Below are positions 54,978 through 64,000 of a DNA stretch of 64,000 bases, piece by piece (position 1 is the first letter of the stretch; every line of letters starts with the position of its first letter). The notes under the pieces are model-generated. The model saw only the letters and a program-made list of their open reading frames with translations. It did not search any database and was not told the DNA's origin. The DNA is taken from contig OY979716.1 of assembly GCA_963855995.1 (NCBI GenBank), positions 45,589,213 through 45,653,212 on the forward strand, written 5' to 3'. The position numbers and the translations under genes were made by a program. Source of the DNA: Muricea muricata. Lineage: Eukaryota > Cnidaria > Anthozoa > Malacalcyonacea > Plexauridae.

Positions 54978-56805
54978 GATGAAATGTCACTCCCTAAATC
55001 TATATCTGGAATGATATCTTCACTATCTTTGTCACGATATGTCACTAAGGCCAGAGAGGAGACTGGCGGGATCTCACTCTCAGCAGATATATTATTATTA
55101 CTATTACTATTTTTGACTGAGAAGAGGAGCCTGGCGGGGACTCACTCTCCACAGTCGTACTATATTTATTATTTTCTTTGTTTTTAGGGTCCTTGTGGTC
55201 ATTGGTACTTGGCAGAGGGGAAGAATGAGGCTGGGCTGACACCCAAGTGCATACCCTTCTGCAAGGACTTCTACCGTAACTTCCTCGTTAGGCGACACAG
55301 ATGGCACCTCCAAGGTAACCTCAGAAGTTGTCAACGTAGGGGAGGAAGGAAGAGGAGGCAGATCCTCAAAATGGAGGAGTGGATCAACAACCGATGATCC
55401 AGCCAAGCAAAAATCAACGTTGTCTGGTGGAACAGGATCAGCGAGACAACAACGTTTCCGGCGGCGACACTCCGCCAACGGGATATTGTCTAGATCATCG
55501 TCGGCATCAGATAGTGAAGCTTTGCCTCCAAAGTGCCAATGTCTGGCAGATTTAACAGACACAGATGTAGGTGCTGCAGCTGACGCATTAACATCAAATG
55601 CGAAGGAGGGAGTAGCTGGCACAGTATATGTGCAGAGTAGGCGTTCCCGGTAGAATGCTTGGGATATAGATGTGCCACGAACAAACGAACTTGTACAAGT
55701 GGCATCGTAGCCAGCAACAGATTGGGACTGTTGTGCCAGTACTTCAAATTGCTCTTCCACTGAGGAAGAAATGACGTCTCCTGTCTCAGATTCTTCCGAT
55801 TTTGGAGGAAGATGAAATATCTGGCACAGTACAGTCAGATGGGCAGCAGGAGGAGACGTGGAAATAGAGGTTATTTCGGGTCGATCAGGTTCTGGGGAGG
55901 AGGGAACAGCAACAGTCAGTGATAATATGACTGCCTGACTCCCGTCCCATCTAGTATATCGTTGGTGTTTGGCGCTAATGGACCGTTTATGAGGAGGAGA
56001 TGAGTAAGGCTCTATCTCCATTAAGGTAACAGATGAGAGGGAGGAAGTCGCCTCAGCATTTGGCTCTACATCGTTACTCCTACCCTCTCTTACTATTTGC
56101 TGATTTTGTGGCTCATCAGCCTCTATTTCGTTTCGTTGAGGAAGATGCGTTTAGGCAGTGGTTGCCACCTGATCTTTAGGTGCAGGTGTAGCCGCCCGTT
56201 TAGTATTAAGTTTTATTCTTAAATCTTCCTCTGATTTCGTTGATGGCTTGGTTGTCGTGACAACCCGTGTTTTGCCATCTGATTTAACCTTCAGTATCTT
56301 GAGCTAAAGGTTGACTAATGTGTTTATTACTACCATCCCCGGTAGGTTTACTATTATTGTTGTTATTATTATTATCGGCAGATTTCCAGGCCCGCCACGT
56401 CTTTGGACAGCCCCTGCCCATATACCCCACCTCCTGGCAGACGAAACAGGTTGGTGGCTGCCCTCGGTACTGGAAGGAAACCAGAAAACCACCTATATTT
56501 ATATTTGCAGGGATGGGTTTATTAATGACCATGGACACCCTACGCGTACCGGATTGAACTGAAGGAAAACCTTTGACCTTCAAATGCTGAACAGAAATGA
56601 CCTGACCGTAGGGCACCAAAGTATCAAAGAGATGTTGGTCCTGCATTTGCTGAGGGGCACGGTCGACAAAAACCGACTTAACTTCCTCATATGCAGGAAG
56701 GGGTGTCAATTGAATACCCCGAAAAGCTATGCCATTAATATCGGCAGCATGCCGATCTGAGGAGTAACGGTATTCTATCCTATATCTAGTGCGGGACAAG
56801 GCCTG
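54978..56805 (-). pseudogene. B8 ORF1, middle and C-terminal part
   Basis: RRM-like core (PYGQVISVQHLKVKGF), then a knuckle reading CFVCQEVGYMGRGC, in which the zinc-binding His is Tyr. An Asn run follows, then frame changes near 56290 and 56150 and a Ser/Pro-rich C-terminus (56021-55107). Closest to B1 and B4. Confidence 0.75.
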
Positions 56806-57234
56806 TGTTGCCAATGAATGAAATCATACCCAAACCGTAGAGATTTTTCAGTAATTATATTTGAAATTGGACATTATATATCATATCATTAATTCTGAAA
56901 GTGATTAAATACAATTAAACTACATTAATATTTCATTGGATTACATGGTGTAAATGATTCAAAACTTGCATTAATCAATGATTTACGATACCTGAAGAGT
57001 GGATCTCTACAGCCTGTAACTATCTCTGTTCGAGCTTTTCTAAACGTCTGAGCGCATTTTGTTATTGTCACAGACTTTGCGCAAAGCTATTCTTATCCTA
57101 TATCGAATTACGGCATGCGAATCATCAATGAATCAGCGGGTAATCAGATTAAATATGTAAATCAACATGCATAAATTACTCGTATAAATTAACAGAATAA
57201 AATAATCATTGTCTTAGCTACTACGTCCGAAACA
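56806..57234 (-). repeat. BEL/Pao 3' LTR
   Basis: 429 bp; differs from the other LTR at about 57031-57033 (GAG against ATT in GTTCGA.C/T.TTT context) and near 57070 (A/G). Confidence 0.92.
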
Positions 57235-57250
57235 ACCCTCCGGGCCGCCA

Positions 57251-58969
57251 CTAAGCTGAAACTTCTTCTTCTAGAATCGGACAACACTTCTGGACTGATC
57301 GCTTATACTCTCCGGTCTTCGTTTTTAGCTTCACATTTTGTATCACGCCATCGTTACCCGGAAACACTTCAATAACTCGTGCGAGATTCCATTTTCCTCG
57401 ATTGACGTTTTCATCAACCATTAGCACAACGTCGCCGATCTTCAACGGTCGTTCTTTCCGCTTCCATTTGGTTCGTTGCATCAGAGTTTGTAGATACTCT
57501 CTCTGGAAACGGCTCCAAAACAATTGCACCAGTGACTGGACATACTCGAATCGCTTTCGATAGGTCGTTGCTTCTTGGAAGGGATGAGGTGGGATATCAG
57601 CAGTCGCACGACCAAGGACTAGGTGGTTCGGGGTAAGAGGTTGTAAATCATTTGCATCGTTAGAAGGTTGACCAAGAGGGCGGCTGTTAACGAGGGATTC
57701 GACTTCGGCAAACACTGTCGACATCTCATTCCATGACAGCGTTTGTTGACCAACAATCACACGCAATGCTTTCTTTGTCAGCTTGACCATACTCTCGAAG
57801 AACCCTCCCTGATGCGGACTCTGAGGCGTGTTGAATTTCCACTTTATCTTGCGAGTGACGATGAAATCTTCAATCTGTTGTTTCTCTTCCTTAAAAATCC
57901 GCTTTAGTTCGCTCTCAGCGCCGACAAACGAAGTTCCGTTATCTGATATCATCGTCATGGGCCATTCGTGATGGGCTGCAAAACGGCGAAGAGCGTGCAA
58001 AAATGCTTCTGCCGACAAGTCTTGAACGATTTCCAGATGAATGGCACGGACCGTAGCACAGGTAAACACGGCTCCCCAGCTCTTTATTTTCTTGTTTCTT
58101 CCGTATTTGAGCCAAAATGGGCCAAAAAGGTCTACTCCGGTGACAGAAAATGGTGGAGAAAACAACTGCAATCTCTCTGGTGGTAAGTTGGCCATCAGGG
58201 TGGAGTATGGGTACTGGCGGAGCTTCCGACATGTCACGCAATCTCTCAACACCTTCTTGACCAGATTTCTACCCCGCAGAATCCAGAACTTTCTGCGTGT
58301 TTCACATAGTGTGCGTTCTCGACCTGCATGGAGAACACGGTTATGACAATCTCGAACAATTAGATTCGATATCACGTGATCTGCTGGCAACAACACAGGG
58401 TGGGATTCGTCGTAAGTCAAGGGTGATCGAGCTAGTCTCCCTCCTACACGAACAACTCCGTCTTTCTCAAAGGGTGTTAACTCTTTGTACTGTTCTTTCC
58501 AGTTTCCCAACTCGCGTTGTACCTCCTTGACCCAATAACGCTCGGCGGACTCTATTTCTTCTGGAAGAAGGGGATTGGCGGATACACTGTGAGATTTAGT
58601 GTTTCTGATGAAACGAAAACAGTAGGCTGTCACTCGACAAAGTCTCGGCCAATTCGAATATCTTGATGGGTCCATAAAGGCGGTGGGCTTTGATTGAAGA
58701 ACAAACAAGGGTTTTCTTAGCTTTACTTCGGGAACATCAGACGGTGTCTCGCTTGTTTCGATTGGCCATTCCTCGAGTTCTTTCGTCAGGAACACGGGAC
58801 CGTTCATCCACCTTCCATTCATTTCGGAGACTGTAATTCCGCGACTGAGATCGTCGGCTGAGTTGAGGTCTGATGGAACGTGGCGCCAGGTGGCGGATTC
58901 AAACGTTGACTGAATTTCTGCGACTCGTACACCGACAAAGGATTTGAACGCTGTGGATTCTGAGCGGAG
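57251..58969 (-). pseudogene. BEL/Pao integrase (end of pol)
   Basis: After TGA 58967-58969 the frame continues to 57251. HHCC zinc domain (HAGRERTLCETRRKFW, CVTCRKL) at about 58350-58220. Catalytic D,D,E: VTGVDLFGPF, ISDNGTSFVG and SPHQGGFFESM. The C-terminal DUF5641-type domain (QREYLQTL, IGDVVLMVDE, WNLARVIEVFPG) ends in EEEVSA. Integrates the cDNA. Open except for the upstream nonsense codon. Confidence 0.88.
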
Positions 58970-60576
58970 TCATGCTAACACGATCATCGAGTCTGACCAC
59001 AATACTACGCGGGCTGGCTTAATCTTGAACTCGTTGCAGATGGTCTTTGCCAGTCTTGTCGCTATGAGGGCTGCCATAAGCTCAAGACGAGGTATCGTCG
59101 TTTGGCAAAGGGGTGCTACTCTGGCCTTGGCCGATACAAGGCGCACTTCTCTTCCAGTGGATGTAGGCCAAACCAGGTATGCTGCTGCACCAAACGCAAA
59201 AATACTGGCGTCGGCGAAAACATGGAGTTCTGGGCTTCCGTGGACGCATGCGGCTGAAGGCATTGAGGGAACTGAACCGTGTTCAGGTTTGCAATTTCTG
59301 CGAATAGCTTTCTCCAGTTCGATTGCATTTCTTTGGGAAGAGGATCGTCCCATCCGAACTTCTTCATTTTCCAGATCCCTTGAAGCGCGATTCTTGCCTT
59401 AATGGTGACGACTGACGCAAGGCCTAGCGGATCAAACAATCTGGAGATGTTGGACAAGATGCTCCGCTTGGTGTGAACCTCCTTTTCACTTAATTTTACC
59501 TGGAAATTGATAGTGTCCGTGCTAGGGTTCCATGATACTCCCAGAGCTTTCACTCCCTGCTCTCCATCCAGATGTACTTGGTTCGTGTCAGAAGGATCTT
59601 CTATGGGTTTTGAAATGTTGTTAACCAAGGGTGACTCAGGGGGTTGTTGGCTGGATGGTCTTCCTTCTTTAGTTAAGCACTCCCTTAACTTCTTTGATGA
59701 GCAGTGCCACTCCTTTATCCGGAAACCACCCGTTTTCAGTATTTTCTCTATGTCTTCGATTCTCTGTAGGCCGTCATTCACCGAGGGACAAGAGCGGATT
59801 AGATCGTCAACGTATCGATCGCGTTCTATGATCTTCGAAGCCTCGAGAGCGGAATTCTCGTGTTCCTTTGCCATCTTTATCATGACAAAGCTCGCCATGT
59901 CTGGTGAAGGCTTGTCGCCAAACGTGACGCGAAGAAGGGCATAGATTGTGGGCTCCCTTGTCGTTTCCATCTCTTTCCACAGGAATCTGTGGACTTGACA
60001 ATCACTTTCGGGTAAACGGATCTGTAGGAACATTTTCGATATATCTCCGGCAAATGCGACTGCTTCTTCTCGAAAACGCAAGAGAACGCCAAGTAAATTT
60101 CCGATTAGGCACGGGCCTTTGTGGAGAAAGGAATTTAACGAAATTCCTTTATAAGGACAGGCGGGATCGAATACGATTCGTAGCGGTGTACTCTTTTTGT
60201 CTGGCCGATATACACCATGGTGCGGTAGATAATATACAGGACCTTCGGTATTCTTTATTTCTGCTTCTGACAATTTACGAGCCCAACCGTTGGTTTCGTA
60301 CTCACGTATGGCGTTGCTGTATCTTGTCGCCTTGTCGGGATTTCTTAACAAGCTTCTCTCCAAAGACTCCAGGCGTTGCTTTGCTAGGGAGAAGTTGTTG
60401 GGGAGTTTGGCGGGATCTTTCTTCCACGGGAGACCTATTTCGTATCTTCCATCAAGCTTTCTACAGGACGACTCAAACAACTCTATCGTCTTTCTTCCCT
60501 CTCTTGTCATGATCTCTTCTGGGCAGTTGCAATCAGGCGCTCTAACTCCAAGTGTCTCGAAGTCGTAGAATTTCTC
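58970..60576 (-). pseudogene. BEL/Pao reverse transcriptase and RNase H
   Basis: In frame with gag but preceded by TAA at 60577-60579. RT has DISKMFLQIRL, FGDKPSPDMASFVM and the catalytic RYVDDLI at about 59820. RNase H follows after a frameshift near 59200 (HVFADASIFAFGAAAYL, RLELMAALIATRLA, LWSDSMIVLA) and meets an in-frame TGA at 58967 where Trp (LAWL) is usual. Confidence 0.88.
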
Positions 60577-62790
60577 TTAATCAATTTTCTTGACAAAGTT
60601 CAAATAAGCCGATGTCGAGCTGTGGGCATTGTCTGGGCCGATCACGTGCCATCCTAATTTCGTACGTTTCGCGACGGGCTGGAACGGCAAACCTTGACGG
60701 ACCTCACTCTCTGCGTGGAGGTGGCTGTACTGTACACCGAGGATTAGGTCTACGGGGCCGGAACTATGAGGAAACTCGATGTCACTTAAGTGATCAAACG
60801 ACTTCAACCAATCTCGATTTAGGACGGGAACGTTAATGATAGTTTGATCCAACTCATGAGCTTCGACAGGGTAGGTCACATCACCGTGAAGTGGGGAAAT
60901 CCAAAATTTGACTCGTCTACTATCGTCTTGTGTAATTCTTTCACCACCAACAACCGCTATGTCGATACGTTCCTTTCGTCCTTGTAACCCGAGAGCCTTA
61001 GCGAAATTCTTTCGAATGACCGTCGTACCCGCGCCGCTGTCAATAAGGACATTTCCTTCTCGAATGTTACCGTTCTTCGACTTGAATCGTACTCTAACTA
61101 CTGGCATAATGCTCTCTTTGTTGAGCGCTGACGTTGCAGAACTGAGGCGAGAAGTATGTGGTGGAGGTGGGTCTTGGTGGAGTAGATGGTGATGGAAACG
61201 AGAACAGCCGTTGACGTCACATTTCACCTTCGACTTGCAATCCTTTGTCACGTGACCTCGGTTAAGGCAAGAGAAACATAATCTTTGGTCCCTGACGTGT
61301 TGAACTTTCTGCTCGATCGTACAACCGGAAAATGTCGGGCATTCTACGACACGATGTTCTTCGGAGCACACGTAACATTTCAGGGGCTTCTTGAAATCCT
61401 TCTGATCGGAGTGGATACCTCGCAATGGCCGCCGTTTGTCAGACTTCTGTATGTCGCCGAAGTCTGGATCGAATTCTGCTTTAACATGCTTTCGTATAAA
61501 CCGTCCGATATGCTGGAGTGATGGGGTTTCGCCCTTTTCTCGCAGATCGGAAGCCACGCCTTTCCACTTGTCAATCAAGTGGTCAGGCAACCTAGTAATA
61601 ATTTTGCGCAGGTTTTCTGTCGCATTGACATCTGCCAGATGATTAATTTGCTTTAATACCGCGACGCAATTAATTACATCAAAAGATAGCTCTTGTAAAG
61701 ACTGTCTATCGTTGGTTTGTATTTTTTGATTGTCGACCAGCTTCGTTATATAGGCTCTAGCAATTACGCTTGGCTGACCAAAATGTTCCTTGATTGTTTT
61801 TAACGCCGTTGCGTACATTGCTCCCTGAGAGCCCAAACCGCTTATCACTCGCTCGGCACGTCCGACTAAATGCATTTTTAGTTGCGCCATCCTCACATCA
61901 TCCGAGAGATGGGGCTTGTCGTAAATAAGTAGCTTAAATCGGTCGATAAATTCAACGTAGGTCAATGGACTTCCATCGTATTTCATTAATTTGATAGTCG
62001 GAATGTCCTTACTGGCCTCTAATTTGTACAACGCTTCGGCGATAGACATTTCTGAATCATTCGCTGATACAATCGTTTCCGTAAACTCGCTTAAATTATC
62101 TATCCAACTGTCGAATGATCGGGGTGATGACAGGTTATAATTGGCTTTAGATTTCAAAATGTCGCTGGCGATTTCGGAGTTTGTATTTATTGCATTTTCA
62201 GGCTCTAGAATGTCTAAACTCGTTTTAGGCACCATTTCGTTTGCTTCAAGATTTGGCTCTGACTGAGACTGACTAACTTCGACCGTATTTTCCCCTGGGG
62301 CTGTATTATTTACTTCCTCGCTACTACCACCCGCGTCGACAGAACTAGCTTTATTGTTCGTCATGGATTGTTCAGATGTCTGTTCGCTCGTTAAAGACAT
62401 TGTGTTAGCGGGTTTTGGTTCAGAGATTGACTGAAGGAAGTTTTCTACCGTCTCTTCAACGTCATAGAAATCATTAGTTAAAACGTCCTCCCAATCGTCC
62501 ATAGTAGAGATTTGACTCTCGTCAACATATTCGTACATCTCTGCATGACACTCACGCGCTAAGTCAAAATCTTTACGAACTTGTAAAATTTCCTTTTCAA
62601 TTCGTTTGCGCATCTCCGCGCCTTGCTCGATAAACTTCTTTATTCTATTAATTGATCTGGTGACCTTACCTCGTAGTTGTGCGCGCCGTTTCTTGAGCTG
62701 CTCGCCCGCTTTTGCGTTTGACTCACCAACACTTTGTGATGTTGTTTGCGTCGCTTCGACTGACCCACTTTGCCCTTCGTTGTCGCTCAT
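60577..62790 (-). CDS. BEL/Pao gag-protease, intact ORF
   Basis: 737 codons from ATG 62790. Coiled, charged N-terminus (LKKRRAQLRGKVTRSI, QGAEMRKRIEKEI); acidic middle; DUF1759-type capsid region (KYDGSPLTYVEFIDRFK, about residues 285-410); two or more zinc knuckles (CYVCSEEHRVVEC, CFSCLNRGHVTKDC, about 500-545); retropepsin-like DUF1758 domain with the catalytic LIDSGAGTTVI (about 590). It ends at TAA, after which the frame continues into pol; BEL normally encodes one gag-pol polyprotein, so this TAA is a nonsense change or a readthrough site. Confidence 0.9.
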   Translation of the reverse strand: MSDNEGQSGSVEATQTTSQSVGESNAKAGEQLKKRRAQLRGKVTRSINRIKKFIEQGAEMRKRIEKEILQVRKDFDLARECHAEMYEYVDESQISTMDDWEDVLTNDFYDVEETVENFLQSISEPKPANTMSLTSEQTSEQSMTNNKASSVDAGGSSEEVNNTAPGENTVEVSQSQSEPNLEANEMVPKTSLDILEPENAINTNSEIASDILKSKANYNLSSPRSFDSWIDNLSEFTETIVSANDSEMSIAEALYKLEASKDIPTIKLMKYDGSPLTYVEFIDRFKLLIYDKPHLSDDVRMAQLKMHLVGRAERVISGLGSQGAMYATALKTIKEHFGQPSVIARAYITKLVDNQKIQTNDRQSLQELSFDVINCVAVLKQINHLADVNATENLRKIITRLPDHLIDKWKGVASDLREKGETPSLQHIGRFIRKHVKAEFDPDFGDIQKSDKRRPLRGIHSDQKDFKKPLKCYVCSEEHRVVECPTFSGCTIEQKVQHVRDQRLCFSCLNRGHVTKDCKSKVKCDVNGCSRFHHHLLHQDPPPPHTSRLSSATSALNKESIMPVVRVRFKSKNGNIREGNVLIDSGAGTTVIRKNFAKALGLQGRKERIDIAVVGGERITQDDSRRVKFWISPLHGDVTYPVEAHELDQTIINVPVLNRDWLKSFDHLSDIEFPHSSGPVDLILGVQYSHLHAESEVRQGLPFQPVAKRTKLGWHVIGPDNAHSSTSAYLNFVKKID

Positions 62791-62863
62791 GATTTCATCC
62801 AGATAACCAAAAACTGCCTGCTAACTCGGCACCACGTCTTCATGTAAACGCTTCTTCAGAACT

Positions 62864-63292
62864 TGTTGCCAATGAATGAAATCATACCCAAACCGTAGAG
62901 ATTTTTCAGTAATTATATTTGAAATTGGACATTATATATCATATCATTAATTCTGAAAGTGATTAAATACAATTAAACTACATTAATATTTCATTGGATT
63001 ACATGGTGTAAATGATTCAAAACTTGCATTAATCAATGATTTACGATACCTGAAGAGTGGATCTCTACAGCCTGTAACTATCTCTGTTCGATTTTTTCTA
63101 AACGTCTGAGCGCATTTTGTTATTGTCGCAGACTTTGCGCAAAGCTATTCTTATCCTATATCGAATTACGGCATGCGAATCATCAATGAATCAGCGGGTA
63201 ATCAGATTAAATATGTAAATCAACATGCATAAATTACTCGTATAAATTAACAGAATAAAATAATCATTGTCTTAGCTACTACGTCCGAAACA
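62864..63292 (-). repeat. BEL/Pao 5' LTR
   Basis: 429 bp, begins TGTTTCGGACG and ends TTGGCAACA on the minus strand; followed on the right by the GCCTG duplication. Confidence 0.92.
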
Positions 63293-63503
63293 GCCTGTAC
63301 TGCAGCTACCTTGCGCTCCCCAATGGCATTAATCAGTTCTTTTCTCAACTGTAGGATCTTAGACTGTTTTGCAATGCAGGATGGAATGTTCACCACCGAA
63401 GTGGTTTGATTCCATCTTTGGAAATCCACAGCCGAGAACTTTATTGTGTTGTTTGAACTAATGTTTATGTCATTATTATTATTATTGTTCTGGCTGGTAG
63501 CCA
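63293..63503 (-). pseudogene. B8 ORF1 N-terminus
   Basis: ATG 63503 (MATSQ, then an Asn run), DFQRWNQTTSVVNI, QLRKELINAIGERKVAAVQA, cut by the BEL insertion. Removing the BEL element and one GCCTG rejoins it to 56805. Confidence 0.85.
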
Positions 63504-63737
63504 TGGTTCTTGTTATGATGGAAAAGGAGGGAATTAATATACTATATATACAAAATCCAGTACAACACACACTCTCTAATAAATAAATTAGAGAAAGAAA
63601 AACGAGAAAAAATTACTGGATAAGAAACAAACAAAATTCCCAAAAGCAACAAAAACAAAAACTTAGTGCTTGAAATAGCACTAAAAGAACCTACTATTAA
63701 AAGGCGCCTGCGCAATTGCGTATAATTGTCCCACAGA
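63504..63737 (-). other. B8 5' UTR, truncated
   Basis: Carries the first outer arm and the inner CAATTG pair of the family inverted repeat (63694-63736) and stops before the second outer arm. Confidence 0.6.
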
Positions 63738-64000
63738 ATTTTAGTGTTTTGTATATGTCTGTTTATACCTTTAATTTCAATATTTTGGGTAGTGTAACTA
63801 ACCAGTGGTGATTTTTGTAATAATCGTAAGCATAAATATGCAGGAGCTTATGATAGGCAACTAACTTGCTAAACTGCATGTATATTGAATTCTCATGCAA
63901 CTGGTGTATTTATATTTAATAAGCAGATAAGAAAAAGGCAAGCGATTAAGATTAAAACCGGGCATTGTAGATAGATTATTATGTTTACTATCAAACTATA
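63738..64000. other. AT-rich flank
   Basis: No gene, repeat or RNA recognised; presumably host single-copy DNA. Confidence 0.5.

Larger units (their letters stand above)
56806..63292 (-). mobile_element. BEL/Pao LTR retrotransposon, 6.5 kb, complete
   Basis: LTRs of 429 bp (56806-57234 as the 3' LTR, 62864-63292 as the 5' LTR), TG...CA ends on the coding strand, and a 5-bp duplication GCCTG at 56801-56805 and 63293-63297. Internal order gag-protease-RT-RNase H-integrase on the minus strand. A candidate primer site TGGTGCCGAGTTAGC lies about 25 nt inside the 5' LTR (about 62822-62838). LTRs differ at about three positions, so the insertion is young, but pol has three lesions. Confidence 0.92.
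54978..63737 (-). mobile_element. B8: fragment of a B-type LINE (alpha subfamily) split by a BEL element
   Basis: ORF1 (54978-56805 and 63293-63503) plus the proximal 5' UTR (63504-63737) only. The 5' UTR ends inside the nested inverted repeat and the 3' side ends before ORF2. The BEL/Pao element inserted in ORF1 at GCCTG. Confidence 0.75.

Overview
The window contains no ordinary cellular protein gene that I can recognise. It is a transposon-dense block of an animal genome. The animal assignment rests on a BEL/Pao LTR retrotransposon (a metazoan-restricted group), spliced transposon genes and metazoan-type U1 and U2 snRNA sequence. It is probably an invertebrate; the species cannot be told. 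Almost all real genes lie on the minus strand, and nearly all are broken.

Layout, left to right. 1-6597: element A, a decayed two-ORF Tx1/L1-type non-LTR element whose 5' end abuts the first 24 nt of a U2 snRNA gene (6598-6621). 7029-7193: a diverged but full-length U1 snRNA, same strand. From 7194 to 54149 seven related two-ORF non-LTR elements (B1-B7, minus strand) lie head to tail: B1 7194-12349, B2 12361-24648, B3 24649-30561, B4 30573-35656, B5 35657-39637, B6 39776-46904, B7 47043-54149. Where the ends survive, each 3' end is followed by ACTTACC(TGGC), which is nt 3-13 of U1, and each 5' end starts just after that motif with a short hairpin. A 306-bp non-autonomous element (54161-54466) sits between the same motifs. 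A 138-bp segment occurs three times at such junctions. An eighth copy, B8, is a fragment at 54978-63737.

Three other elements have landed inside these. A 3'-terminal fragment of a CR1/L2-type LINE (about 8317-9056) ends in an ATCTT microsatellite. An 8.5-kb DNA transposon (15031-23563) has 85-bp terminal inverted repeats and a 9-bp target duplication; it carries an intact spliced RecQ-like helicase and a multi-exon transposase with a Cys-rich N-terminus, matching the helicase-bearing Academ lineage. A BEL/Pao element (56806-63292) has 429-bp LTRs differing at about 3 sites and a 5-bp target duplication.

How it works together (inference): an snRNA locus (U1 upstream of U2) was colonised by two lineages of sequence-specific LINEs, one at U2 and one at the 5' end of U1. 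Every U1 insertion regenerates the 11-nt target, so later copies insert into the junction left by the previous one and a tandem array grows. The U1-targeting elements carry conserved RNA structures: a 5'-terminal hairpin, a long nested inverted repeat in the 5' UTR, and 3'-UTR hairpins with compensatory changes. One 3' hairpin presents the U1A-binding heptamer AUUGCAC. I know of U2-targeting Tx1 elements; I do not recall a described U1-targeting array like this one, and it is the main candidate for a new system here.
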